Of a stretch of 64,000 nucleotides of DNA, positions 28,844 through 40,337 are shown piece after piece. Position 1 is the first letter of the stretch. Every line of letters starts with the position of its first letter. A model generated the notes under the pieces. It saw only the letters and a program-made list of their open reading frames with translations, did no database searches and had not been told where the DNA came from. Source of the DNA: Portunus trituberculatus (lineage: Eukaryota; Arthropoda; Malacostraca; Decapoda; Portunidae). The translations under genes were made by a program, and so were the position numbers. Where the stretch lies: contig NC_059300.1 of the NCBI RefSeq assembly GCF_017591435.1, forward strand, positions 15,230,204 to 15,294,203. Direction: 5' to 3'.

Positions 28844-30009
28844 CAGTAATACTCCGCTTAACGAACGTTCGTCTAACGAATTTCCGGTTTAACGTACTAT
28901 ATAAAGTTAGACCAAAAAGTCCGCATAACGTAAAACCACATCCGTTTTAGCAAATTTTCTGGGTTTGAATTTGCCAGGTGAGGGACCGAACACGGCAGCT
29001 TCGCTGTGATTGGCTGGCTCCCCGCCTCTGTCTCTAGCGCTCCTGGGGCCAGATCCAAGAAGCTGGTTGTTGTCTATGTTGGTACAGACAACCTCCATAG
29101 CAACCTCCTGCTCACATACCAACCTTCGTAAAATAGCATCCACAAAGATTCGTTGCTGTTGGCAGGTGGATGTTGGTAGCCCGCCTAAAAGTGCTCATTG
29201 GCTGCCAGGAACTGGATCCAAGAAACTTTAACGTCAGAAACCTCCTGCCACGAAATGGCATCCAGGAATGCTTGGAGGGACGGTGACCAGGCTGCTATCA
29301 GGTTGCTCTGAGGTTGCTGCTAACACCACCTCTCGTGTTACTGTCTTATATATGCATTTATGTTCACAAAACAACATTTCTATTAGCTTTTTACAAACCT
29401 TGCCCCCAAGAAAGGATTGTTTTGTAGTGCATAAAGTGAAATCTTACATGGATTACCAAAAGATAAAAGCAGAGATGAGATCGGCCACAGACGAGGCGGA
29501 GACTCGTGGTGACTCGGCCGCTTCTCGGCTTTCTCTAAACTTATCAGAACACAGTGTGAGAGTCCCCTTCAGCCATTTTGCTTGTGCTACCCTCTGTTCT
29601 GCTAGAGTGAGAACAAATTCTGGCAATTTACTGCCAACATGGCCTCTACCAGTGCAACAGGTAGTACCAGTGAGGGTAAGGACATTGGTGGTGGCGTCAA
29701 GAACAAAAGTGGGCGAGGGAAATGAGTGGAAAAAAGGGAGTTACTGCCTTTATATCATATCTTATTAGCTTTATTTATTGTTTATTGGTCTGTTTTGTAC
29801 ATGTGGTCTAATATGTGAAGGCAAAAGATTTTATTTCAGCTCGAAAGATAGTATTTTAGGGGTCAAAAGAGGGACTTCGGCAATGACCAAAGACTGATTG
29901 AGGCATTTTTTGGCAATTTATATGGTATAAAGAACTCATGCTTGGCGAAATTTACATTTGGCGATAGTTTCACCAGACTAATTAATTTGCCAAGTGCGGG
30001 GACTTACTG
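28844..30009 (+). mobile_element. Tigger-like element W with short TIRs
   Basis: Bounded by TA on both sides (28842-28843 and 30010-30011). The termini read CAGTAATACTCCGC on the left and, inverted, CAGTAAGTCCCCGC on the right: 11 of 14 positions agree. Inside, around 29639, a plus-strand frame starts MASTSATGSTSEGKDIGGG, which resembles an unstructured transposase N-terminus, and soon stops. It is probably a non-autonomous derivative. A GC-rich part (28980-29330) may be a further nested insertion. Confidence 0.65.
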
Positions 30010-30011
30010 TA

Positions 30012-30658
30012 AGAGTAAAAGAAGACCTGTATGACATTAAAAAAGGGGGGAGGAAGTCACAATGGAGAGTAGGGAAGAAAAGACCTGAGAGTGGCTATTC
30101 AACATATGCAGACCCCAGAAAGGAATATACAGTAAATTTGGATTGGCATACAGGATGTTAACAAATATTAGGAAAGCATTTCACTACATAGATAAGAATA
30201 TGATGCAGAAAATCACAACTACCATGGTATGACCCAGGTGACAATACACTGCAGTGGTGTGATCTATGCATATTAAGAAGGATAAAATAAAGTAAGAAGG
30301 AATTCAGAGGACAGCGACATAGATGGTACCAGTGCTGAATGATCTAATCTATTAAGAGAGAGTGAAGGAAATTGGACTACCAACTTTGCACAATAGAAGA
30401 GAAACAGGAGATCTAATAACAATATACTACAAACTGGTTAACTGCATTGAGAGAATAGACAGGCAAGACCTGGGGTTGCTGAAAGAAGACAAAACTAGAT
30501 GGATGAAAGGGAATTCAAAGAAGATTGGGAAGAGTCAATATTTAAGAGACATCAAGAAGCAGTTTTCCACTTAAAACTGTGGATATCTGGCATGGCTTGA
30601 GTGAGGAGGCCATTACAGCAGAAAAAATACACATATTCTAAGAAAAAGACTCCTATCA

Positions 30659-30660
<2 letters not shown>
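30012..30660 (+). mobile_element. CR1-like LINE family B, 3' fragment B5
   Basis: Plus-strand C-terminal coding remnant. About 30170-30200 matches the MLTNIRKAFHYIDKNMM segment and 30362-30574 encodes EIGLPTLHNRRETGDLITIY and LRDIKKQFST, as at 11220-11407. The last 92 bp (30569-30660) is duplicated at 45829-45921. It ends at the (GT)n tract that opens the LINE array. Confidence 0.75.
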
Positions 30661-30693
<33 letters not shown>

Positions 30694-30988
30694 ACCTAGT
30701 TGTATTTACCTAGTTGTAGTTTTACAGGGCCTGAGCTTTATGCTCGTGTGACCCCGTCTCCATATCTACACTTATCCAATCTTACTTTAAAAGTATGCAG
30801 ACTCGTTGCAGAAACTACTTCTTCATTTAAACTGTTCCACGTCTCAATACATCTTTGCAGGAAACTATATTTTTTAAACATCTCTCAGACATCTTCCTTT
30901 TCTCAGCTTTTTACTATGCGATCTTGTGCTTCGAATGTCATATTCTTCTCTCAGGATCAGTTTCTCATTATCCACTTGGTCCATTCCG

Positions 30989-30991
<3 letters not shown>
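30661..30991 (-). mobile_element. LINE array copy 1 (3' fragment) with (CA)n tail
   Basis: On the minus strand: coding sequence for the C-terminal region, then the conserved terminus with a doubled CAACTAGGTAAATA motif and a (CA)n tail (30661-30691). It is 5' truncated at 30991, flush against the (GT)n tract 30992-31045. Confidence 0.88.
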
Positions 30992-31046
<55 letters not shown>

Positions 31047-32678
31047 TTACCTAGTTGTAGTTTTACAGGGCCTGGCCTTTATGCTCGTGTGGTCCCGTCT
31101 CCATATCTACACTTATCTAATTTTTCTTTAAAACTATGTACACTCTTTGCTGACACCACTTCCTCACTCAAACTGTTCCAAGTCTCAACACATCTTTGGA
31201 AACTAAATTTTTTAACATCTCTCAGACATCGTCCCTTCCTTAGTTTCTTACTATGCGATCTTGTGCTTCTAAAGTCATATTCTTCTCTAAGGATCAGTTT
31301 CTCATTATCCACTTTATCCATTCCGTTAATCAATTTATAAACTTGTATCAGATCCCCTCTCTCTCTTCTCTGCTTCAAGGTTGGTAGATCCATAGCCTTT
31401 AGTCTCTCCTCATATGTCATCCCTTTAAATTCTGGAACCATTCTTGTAGCCATTTTTTGTAGTCTCTCTAATTTTCTAATATTCCAATCTAGGTCTTATT
31501 TTGGTACTTATCAATTTCTTCATCATTTCCTTGTCCATATAGTGAAATGCTACTCCAATATTCCTTAGCAAATTATACGTCTCTCTGAAAATTCTATCAA
31601 TATGGCTTACCGGTTGATTATTTTCTTCCATTGTTACTCCCAAGTCCTTTTCCTTTTTTACTTTTTCTAGTTCTACTCCATCTCCCATCTTATAGATTCC
31701 CACTGGTCGTCTTTCACTTTTTCCCATTTCCATGACATGGCTTTTGTCCACATTGAATTCCGTCTCCCATTTTTTGCTCCATTTCCAGATCTTGTTTAAG
31801 TCTTCCTGTAGTATTTCACAATCCTCTTTTTGTTTAATGACTCTGCACAGTTTCGCATCGTCCGCAAACAGATTTATGTAGCTGTTCACTCCCTTTGGCA
31901 TGTCATTTATATATACGAGAAAAAGTATTGGCGCCAATACTGACCCCTGTGGCACTCCGCTGTCTACTGTTCTCCACCTGGACTTCATATCTTTAACTAT
32001 CGTCCTTATTTCTCTCCCCCTTAAGTAATTCTTCATCCATCTCAATGTGCTTCCTTTTAAGCCACTCTTCTCCTCTAACTTCCATAGTAATCTTTCATGT
32101 GGTACTTTATCAAACGCCTTTTTTAGATCTAAATAAATACAGTCAACCCATCCCCTCTCTCTCTTGTACTTTATCAACTATTCTAGAGTAGAAACTCAAT
32201 AAATTTGTTACACATGACCGACCTTCTCTAAAACCAAATTGGCTATTTGATAATATTTTGTTGTCTTCAAGATCCATTGCTTTTTTATTACTTTTTCACA
32301 CATCTTGCATATTACACTAGTTAGTGATACCGGTCTGTAATTTAAAGGTTCTTCCTTCCTTCCGCTCTTATATATGGGAACCACCTCAGCTCTTTTCCAC
32401 TCCACTGGCACTGTTCCATTTTCAATTGAGCATTTTATGATGTTGTATATTGGACTTGCTAGTTCTTCCCTACATTCTTTCAGTATTCTGCCTGAGACTT
32501 CATCCGGTCCCATTGCCTTTTCCTCATCTAGTTCCGTCATCAACTTTTTTATTTCAAGTTTGGTTACTTTAATCTCTTTCATATAGACAGTCTCTCTATT
32601 ACCCTGTAGTATTTCAAATTTGGATTCCTTAGTAAAGACCTCATGAAATTTACTATTTAACAGTTCTGCCATGCTTTG
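30992..32678 (-). mobile_element. LINE array copy 2 (family A), RT and 3' end
   Basis: Begins (3' end) with (GT)n 30992-31045 and the conserved terminus, then runs through the RT to 32678, where it meets copy 3 without an intervening microsatellite. Copy 3 starts inside its own 3' region there, so the junction is probably a deletion or recombination. Copy 2 also has a short internal deletion near 31480. Confidence 0.88.
31476..32672 (-). pseudogene. CR1-like reverse transcriptase, family A (copy 2)
   Basis: Two frames cover most of the RT. 32672-32208 has KAMGPDEVSGRILKECREEL and EPLNYRPVSLTSVICKMCE. 32177-31476 (about 233 codons) has GWVDCIYLDLKKAFDKVPHE, GVPQGSVLAPILFLVYINDM and the catalytic LFADDAKLC. 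The fingers, palm and FADD box are intact, but a frameshift near 32200 splits the GFRKGRSC region. It belongs to the most numerous subfamily of the array; copies 5, 7, 8, 13 and 14 carry the same domain. Confidence 0.85.
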
Positions 32679-33176
32679 GTCCCGTCTCCATGTCTACACT
32701 TATCCAATTTTTCTTTAAAACTATGTACACTCTTTGCTGATACCACTTCCTCACTCAAACTGTTCCAAGTCTCAACACATCTTTGCGGGAAACTAAATTT
32801 TTTAACATCTCTCAGACATCGTCCCTTTCTTAGTTTCTTACTATGCGATCTTGTGGTTCTAAAGTCATATTCTTCTCTCAGGATCAGTTTCTCATTATCC
32901 ACTTCATCCATTCCGTTAATCAATTTATAAACTTGTATCAGATCCCCTCTCTCTCTTCTCTGCTCCAAGGTTGGTAGATCCATTGCCTTTAGTCTCTCCT
33001 CATATGCCATCCCTTTAAATTCTGGAACCATTCTTGTAGCCATTTTTTGTAGTCTCTCTAATTTTCTTATGTGTTTCTTTTTATGAGTCCACACAACTCC
33101 TGTATATTCCAATCTAGGTCTTATTTTAGTACTTATCAATTTCTTCATCATTTCCTTGTCCATATAGTGAAATGCT
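32679..33176 (-). mobile_element. LINE array copy 3 (family A), C-terminal fragment
   Basis: Encodes the C-terminal region (TYEERLKAMDLPTLEQRRERGD-like, LSEEVVSAKSVHSFKEKL). It lacks the terminal CAACTAGGTAAATA and any tail. Its 5' side ends in the foldback described separately. Confidence 0.85.
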
Positions 33177-33232
33177 ATGGACAAGGAAATGATGAAGAAA
33201 TTGATAAGCACTAAAATAAGACCTAGATTGGA

Positions 33233-33236
<4 letters not shown>
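33103..33236. repeat. 60-bp perfect-type foldback in copy 3
   Basis: Left arm 33103-33163 and right arm 33177-33236 are inverted copies of each other with a single mismatch near the middle; a 13-nt loop separates them. The right arm is LINE coding sequence (DKEMMKKLISTKIRPRLEY) in plus orientation, directly followed by (GT)n. Confidence 0.92.
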
Positions 33237-33292
<56 letters not shown>

Positions 33293-33957
33293 TCACGTAG
33301 TTGTAATTTTACAGGGCCTGGGTATCATACTCGTGTGGCCCCGTCTCCATATCTACACACATCCAACTTTCCTTTAAAACTATGCACACTCCTTGCTGAC
33401 ACCACCTCCTCACTCAAACCATTCCACACCTCCACACATCTTTGTGGGAAACTATATTTCTTCACATCCTTCAAGCATATTCCCTTGGCTATCTTTTTAC
33501 TATGCGATCTTGTAGTTCTATTTAAGTTTTCCGCTCTCAACATCATTTGCTCATTATCCACTTCATCCAGTCCGTTCAACAGTTTATAAACCTGTATTGA
33601 ATCTCCTCTTTCTCTTCTTTGTTCCAAGGTAAGCAAATTCATTTCTTTTAATCTCTCCTCATAGGTCATTTCTGCCAATTCCGGAACCATTTTTGTTGCC
33701 ATTCTCTGCAATCTCTCCAACTTCCTTATATGCTTCTTTTATAAGGGGACCAAACCACTCCAGCATATTCCAATCTTGGTCTAATTACCGTACTAATTAA
33801 TTTCTTCATCATATCTTTATCCATATAATGGAAGGCTAATCCAATATTTTTATCAAATTATACGTTTCTCCAAACATCTTATCAATATGAGCCTCAAACT
33901 GCCCATGGTCTTGTATTATCACTCCCAAATCCTTTTCCTTTTCCACCTTTTTCAACA

Positions 33958-34800
33958 CTACTTCTTCACCCATCTTATATGACCCTCTTGGCCGTCTTCC
34001 ACTCTTCCCATCTCCATCACATGAATTTTGCTCAGATTAAATTCCATTTGCCACCTCTTGCTCCACTCCCAAATCCTATCCAAATCTGCCTGTAAAATTT
34101 CACAATCTTCTTCACTCTTCACACACCTACACAACTTCGCATCATCCGCAAACAAATTAATATAGCTGTTTACTTCCTCTGGCATGTCATTAATATATAC
34201 AAGGAAAAGTATTGGTGCCAGCACTGAGCCTTGTGGGACTCCACTCTCCACCACCAACCAGTCCGACTTTGCATCCCTTATTACCGTTCTCATCTCCTCC
34301 ATCTCAAGTAGTTTTCCATCCACTTTAACATTTTTCCTTTCAGTCCTCCATAAATCTCTAATTTCCATAACAGTCTCATGAGGTACCTTGTCAAAAGCTT
34401 TCTTTAAATCCAAATATACACAGTCCATCCATCCTCTCTCTCTTGTATTTTGTCAACCACTCTTGAATAAAAGCTCAGTAGATTTGTTACACATGACCTC
34501 CCTTTCCTGAAGCCAAATTGATGATCCGATAATAACTTATGATCCTCCAGGAACCGTATCCAATATTTCTTTATCACCCCTCACAAATCTTACCGACCAC
34601 ACTTGTTAGAGACACAGGTCTATAGTTAAGAGGCTCTTCCTTACTGCCTCCTTAGAAATGGGCACCACTTCAGCTCTCTTCCACTCTACTGGTACTTCCC
34701 TGTTTCTAATGAACACCTTATAATATCATATAATGGATCAATCAATTCTTCTCTACACTCCTTCAATAATTTTCCTGAAACTTCATCTGGTCCCATCGCT
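33958..34800 (-). pseudogene. LINE reverse transcriptase remnant (copy 4)
   Basis: The minus-strand frame 34428-33958 reads DCVYLDLKKAFDKVPHETV, SGVPQGSVLAPILFLVYINDM and LFADDAKLCRCVKSEEDC. The catalytic Asp pair is intact. A frameshift near 34370 damages the segment after KVPHE, and the fingers region upstream (34470-34760) is in other frames. C-terminal sequence continues to 33325. Confidence 0.82.
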
Positions 34801-35839
34801 TTATCATCTTTAAGTTCCTCCAACATTTTATATAACTCCTTTTAGGTATCTTAATGTCATCCATGTGCACATTTCCTTGTACATTCTGAGGCTTTACAAA
34901 CATTGTTTCTTCAGTAAATACTTGCTGAAACCTATTATTTAGCAATTCCGCTATATTCTTAGGGTCATCTACTATCCCTTGCTCTCCTTTTAATCTTTCA
35001 ATGGACTCTCTCTTTTTAAGTTTACCATTTATGAACCTGTAAAACAATTTTGGATGTTCCTTACTCTTGTCTACAATATCTTTTTCAAATTTTCTTTCTT
35101 CCTCCCTCCTTACCCTCACATACTCATTTCTCGTCAATCTATAATTCTCCTTATTTAGTATATTCCTGCTCTTTTTCCATCTTTTCCAAGCCACATCTCT
35201 CTTTTCCTTAGCCTTAACACAAGTTGCATTAAACCAATCCTTTCTTCCTTCCTCTCTCGGTTTATACTTTGGTATAAATTTCATAATTCCTTCTTTATAA
35301 TATTTTATAAAAATCTCATATTTCTTTTGCACTTCTCTGATTTGTAACATCTCCTCCCAATCTAATTTTCTGAAATAATTTTTCAAACTTTCTGTGTCCA
35401 TCTTTCTATAATTCAATCTACCACTCCTGCATGTCTCGTCCTTCCTTTGCTGTGTTGTTGCTATCTGCATTTCCATAACCACATGATCACTCTTTCCCAA
35501 AGGACACTTGTATTGTATATCTCCACATAGGTATACTTCTCTTGTTAACACCATATCCAGTCTAGCCGGTTCATCATCTCCTCTATATCTAGTATTTTCC
35601 TTCACCCTCTGTTCCATCATATTTTCCATCATTAGATTAAGAAATCTCTCCCATGCTTCCTCTCCAACACCACTTACTAGATTTTCCCAATCCACCTCCT
35701 TACAATTAAAATCTCCTACTAGTATCACCTTTCTTTTTCCAGATAATACACTTTCCAAACTCTGTAAAGTATCCTTGATCATATTGTCGTATTCCCTTAA
35801 TGTCCAAGAATTTGTTTTAGGAGGTACATAGGTCACCAT
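34763..35839 (-). pseudogene. LINE endonuclease and linker, 358-codon frame (copy 4)
   Basis: The longest open LINE frame in the window. From the N-terminus it contains VPPKTNSWTLREYDNMI, KVILVGDFNCKEVDWEN (catalytic Asn/Asp block, residues about 37-54), LDMVLTREVY and LGKSDHVVMEMQI (catalytic SDH). A basic linker follows with PREEGRKDWFNATCVKAK and HPKLFYRFINGKLKKRESIE. It covers the second half of the EEP endonuclease and the link to RT; the first half lies beyond the 5' truncation. A shift near 34840 ends it before the RT fingers. Confidence 0.85.
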
Positions 35840-35900
35840 GATTATTAATTCTTTTCAATCACTTTTTATCCTTATGCTTATCACTTCTGCGTTGTTCTTC

Positions 35901-35988
<88 letters not shown>

Positions 35989-37051
35989 TAACCTAGTTGT
36001 ATTTAACTAGTTGTAGTTTTACAGGGCCTGGGCTTTATGCTCGTGTGGCCCCGTCTCCATATCTACACTTATCCAATCTTACTTTAAAAGTGTGCACACT
36101 CGTTACAGACACTACTTCTTCATCTAAACTGTTCCACGTCTCAATACATCTCTGGAAACTATATTTTTAATATCTCTCAGACATCTTCCTTTCTCAGCTT
36201 TTTACTATGCGATCTTGTGCTTGATGTCATATTCTTCTCTCAGGATCAGTTTCTCATTATCCACTTGGTCCATTCCGTTGATCAATTTATAGACTTGTAT
36301 CAGGTCTCTCTCTCCTTCTTTGTTCCAAGGTTGGTAGATCCATAGCCTTTAGTCTCTCCTCAAATGTCATCCCTTCAAGTTCTGGGACCATTCTTGTAGC
36401 CATTTTTGTAGCCTCCAATTTTCTTATGTGTTTCTTTTTATGAGGGGTCCACACTACTCCTGCATATTCCAATCTAGGTCTTATTATAGTATTTATCAAT
36501 TTCTTCATCATTTCTTTGTCCATGTGGTGAAATGCTACTCCAATATTCCTCAGCAAATTATATGTTTCTCTAAAAATTCTATCAATATGGCTTACTGGTT
36601 GATTGTTTTCTTCCATCGTCACTCCTAAGTCCTTTTCCTTTTTGACTTTCTCCAGTTCTACACCATCTCCCATCTTATAGATTCCCATAGGTTGTCTTTC
36701 ACTCTTTCCCATTTCCATGACATGGCTTTTGTTCACATTGAATTCCATTTCCACTTCTTACTCCATTCCCAGATCTTATTTAGGTCTTCTTGCAGTATTT
36801 CACAATCCTCCTTTTGCTTTATAACTCTGCACAGTTTTGTATCATCCATAAACAAATTTATGTAGCTGTTCACTCCTTCTGGCATGTCGTTAATATAAAT
36901 GAGGAAAAGTATTGGTGCCAATACTGACCCTGTGGCACTCCGCTTTCTACTGCTCTCCACTTGACTTCATATCTTTAACTACCGTCCTTATTTCTCTCCC
37001 CCTCAAATAATTTTCTATCCATCTCAATGTGCTTCCTTTTAAGCCACCCTT

Positions 37052-37925
37052 CTCCTCTAACTTCCACAGTAATCTTGCATGTGGCACTTTGTCAAACGCC
37101 TTTTTTAAATCCAAGTAGATGCAGTCAACCCATCCCTCTCTCTCTTGTACCCTATCAACTATTCTAGAATAGAAACTCAATAAATTAGTTACACAAGACC
37201 ATCCTTTTCTAAAACCAAATTGGCTATTTGATATTTATTTGGTGTCTTCAAGGAACTCGATCCATTGTTTCTTTATTATTCTTTCACACATCTTGCATAT
37301 TACACTAGTTAGTGATACCGGTCTGTAATTTAAAGGTTCTTCTTTCCTTCCACTCTTATATATGGGAACCACCTCAGCTCTTTTCCATTCTACTGGCACT
37401 GTTCCATTTTCTATTGAGCATTTTATGATGTTGTATATAGGACTTGCTAGTTCTTCCCTACATTCTTTCAGTATTCTGCCTGAGACTTCTCCTCTAACTT
37501 CCACAGTAATCTTGCGTGCGGCACTTTGTCAAACGCCTATTTTAAATCCAAGTAGATGCAGTAAACCCATCCCTCTCTCTCTTGTACCCTATCAACTATT
37601 CTAGAATAGAAACTCAATAAATTAGTTACACAAGACCGTCCTTTTCTAAAACCAAATTGGCTATTTGATATTAATTTGTTGTCTTCAAGGAACTCTATTC
37701 ATTGTTTCTTTATTATTCTTTCACACATCTTGCATATTACACTAGTTAGTGATACCAGTCTGTAATTTAAAGGTTCTTCTTTCCTTCCACTCTTATATAT
37801 GGGAACCACCTCAGCTCTTTTCCATTCTACTGGCACTGTTCATTTTCTATTGAGCATTTTATGATGTTGTATATAGGACTTGCTAGTTCTTCCCTACATT
37901 CTTTCAGTATTCTGCCTGAGACTTC
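37052..37925. repeat. 437-bp tandem duplication within the RT of copy 5/6
   Basis: The second unit begins at the same LINE position as the first (offset 437 bp), and the junction falls in the short shared motif CTTCTCCT. The units differ at several sites (for example GCATGTGGCAC against GCGTGCGGCAC), so the duplication is not brand new. Confidence 0.88.
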
Positions 37926-39349
37926 ATCCGGTCCCATTGCCTTCTCTTCATCCAGTTCCTTCATTAACTCTTTTATTTCAAGCTTGGTTACTTTAATCTC
38001 TTTCATATACTCGTAGATTGTCTCTCTATTACCCTGTGGCCTCTCAAATTTGGATTCTTTAGTAAAGACCTCCTGAATTTTTATTTAATAGTTCTGCCAT
38101 ACTTTTGGGTCTTCCACTATCCCGTTCTCTCCTTTTAACCTTTCTATTGTTTCTTTTTGCCTAATTTTTCCATTTATGAATCTATAGAACAATTTTGGTT
38201 GCTCCTTACATTTTTCGACAATATCTTTTCAAGTTCTTTTCCTCTTCCTTCCTCACCTTAACATATTCATTTCTTGCTGCCTTGAAGTTTTCCTTGTTTG
38301 TTGGATTCCTATTTCTCCTCCACCTTTTCCATGCTCCATCTCTTTTCTCCTTTGCCCTAGCACACCTTGTATTAAACCAATCTTTCTTTCCTTCTTCTTT
38401 TGGTCTATATTTTGGGACATATTCCCTGACTCCTGTTTTGTATATTTCCAAAAATAAGTTATATTTGTCTTGCATTGTCTCTGAGTTTTCCATCTCCTCC
38501 CAGTCTACGTTTTTAAAATAGTTCTTGAGATTCTCAATATCAGCCTTTCTGTAATTTAATCGGTCTCCTTTGTATGAATCATCTCTATCTTCCTTTCCTT
38601 CTTCTATATCTATATCTAATATTGCATGGTCACTCTTTCCCAATGGGCGCTTATATCTTACATCGTCATTCATTTGTATACCCCTTGTAAAAACTAGGTC
38701 CAATCTCGCTGCTCGTCTTTCCTCTGAATCTTGTGCATTCCTTTACTCTCTGGTCCATCATATTGTCTATCATTAGATTTAAGAATCTTTCTCCCCAGGC
38801 TTCTTCTCCCATACCACTTTCATAATTTTCCCAGTCCACTTCTTTACAGTTGAAATCTCCTACTAATATCACTTTTCTCCTTTCTTTAACGATTCTCATT
38901 AGACTTTATTGTGTCATCTATCATGTCTTTATATTCTTGATTGGTCCATGAATTTGTTTTTGGTGGCACATATGTTACAATGATTGTTATCTCTTTTTTA
39001 TTAATATGCATCTTAATATACAATACTTCTGCTTTTCCTTCCCACATTCCACTTGATTGATCACTATCTCCTTCCTTAACATTATCATGACTCCTCCTCC
39101 TCCTTTACCCACTCTGTCTCTTCTCCATACATAATACCTATTATCCAAGACTATTTTGATTTCCTCATTTAGTTTTGTTTCAGCCAGGCATACAATATCT
39201 GGATTTTCTTTCCTTACGTAATCTCTTAATTCTAATTTACTTGATAAAACCCCGTCTATGTTCGTATACATCATTTTTAGTCTTTTGCCTTTATCATTTT
39301 TAGTTAAACTTGTTCCACTTTTTTCTCTTCCTTCTCGTTTATATACCAT
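37491..39349 (-). pseudogene. LINE ORF2 N-terminal part: endonuclease and RT (copy 6)
   Basis: ORF2 starts near 39349 with MVYKREGREKSG, in a frame that overlaps the end of ORF1. It shows the EEP motifs MMYTNIDGVLSSKLELRDYV, PDIVCLAETKLNEE and GKGGGGVMIM, then (38899-38666) RKVILVGDFNCKEVDWEN and (38703-38206) LGKSDHAILDIDIEEG, and finally RT fingers. Several frameshifts break it. In this family the endonuclease catalytic set looks complete except where frames shift. Confidence 0.82.
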
Positions 39350-39373
39350 TTCCTTATCCTGTCTCCTAGAATT

Positions 39374-40337
39374 CTACAAAAAAAAAAATGCCTTCTCCTC
39401 CTCTTCTGACCTTTCTTTATTCTTTTCCCTTACTGCTGCTGCCAGTTCATTGTATCTTTTCCTTTCTTCCTCATTTCTATTTTTCTTTATATAGATATTC
39501 TTGCAGCCTTTTGTTTCTCTAAGTTTTGTTGTTCTATATAATATTTCTTCTGTTGCTGCTTGTGATTTTAGTAATATTTTGATTGGTCTCGCTTTTCCTT
39601 CTTGATATGGTCCCATTCTGTTTATTTCTTCTACTTCCTCTTCCAAGTTCTGCCTATCTTCGTCATTAAGATTCTTCAGTAGGTCTTTGACTGATTTCAT
39701 TTCTTCTTTTTTCTCTTTTTGGTCTATATTTTATATTTTTTTCTTTTATTCCAAATACGACTACACTCTTCTTTTTTTCTGCAATTTCTCTAACTAGATT
39801 TTCTTTTGTCTTGAGGACTCCTATAATTTTGTTTGTCATATTTTCTTCTTTTTCTTTAAGTTGTTCTTGAATCACCTCCTGAAAATCGGCCTTATCTTTC
39901 TTATCTTGGACTCTCCATGCTTGTACTTCTTTTTTAATCACGTTCTGTACTATTTCCTCTTCCTTGTTTAATAGATCTTTCAGCTTCTCCTTTTCTTTCT
40001 CGGCTTTACCGACTCCTTCTTCCATCTGCTTCTTGTAGTTAGCTACTTCCTTTTTTAGTTCTTCGTTTTCCGCTCTTAGCCTAGCTTCATTTTCTTCCAC
40101 TTTTCTTATCCTTTCTCTCAGTCTTATAAACTCCATTTCTTGTTCTTTATTCTCTTTCATTTCCATCTTCTCCTTTATCAGTTTATCTACTTTACATTCA
40201 ATATTTGACACTCTCTTAAGTAGTGAAGTTGTCGTCAGATCGAACCCTTGAATCTCTTCTCCCTCACCAACATAGTCATCATCAGCCCCTTCTCTATTCT
40301 CATGTCTGCATTTGGATGGAATATCTTTTTCACTCAT
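39374..40337 (-). pseudogene. LINE ORF1: coiled coil plus RRM-like domain (copy 6)
   Basis: Starts at 40337 with MSEKDIPSKC. Residues about 45-165 are a long Glu/Lys-rich coiled coil (IRKVEENEARLRAENEELKK). A VVVFGIKEKN strand and the segment EINRMGPYQEG, PIKILLKSQAATEEILY and IYIKKNRNEEERKRYNEL follow, resembling the RRM-like nucleic acid chaperone domain of L1-type ORF1 proteins. It would coat the element RNA as a trimer. A shift near 39710 splits it, and the end (KAFFW..) is damaged by an A-run at about 39376. Confidence 0.82.

Larger units (their letters stand above)
33237..35903 (-). mobile_element. LINE array copy 4 (family A variant)
   Basis: Starts with (GT)n 33237-33290 and the terminus variant CAACTACGTGAATA. 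It runs 2.6 kb through the RT into the endonuclease and ends at 35903 flush with the next (GT)n. It diverges from copies 2 and 5 throughout and is a distinct subfamily. Confidence 0.88.

Noticed and set aside
29268..29768. 166-codon open frame
   Set aside because: Lies in element W; it uses a frame different from the transposase-like MASTSATG start and has no recognisable domain.
35508..35831. Plus-strand frames opposite LINE genes (also 38195-38521, 44933-45300 and others)
   Set aside because: Shadows of minus-strand LINE coding sequence with hydrophobic, low-complexity translations.
37235..37604. Two separate truncated LINE copies meeting at 37490
   Set aside because: The duplicated 437 bp makes a single element with a tandem duplication more economical, although two abutting copies remain possible.
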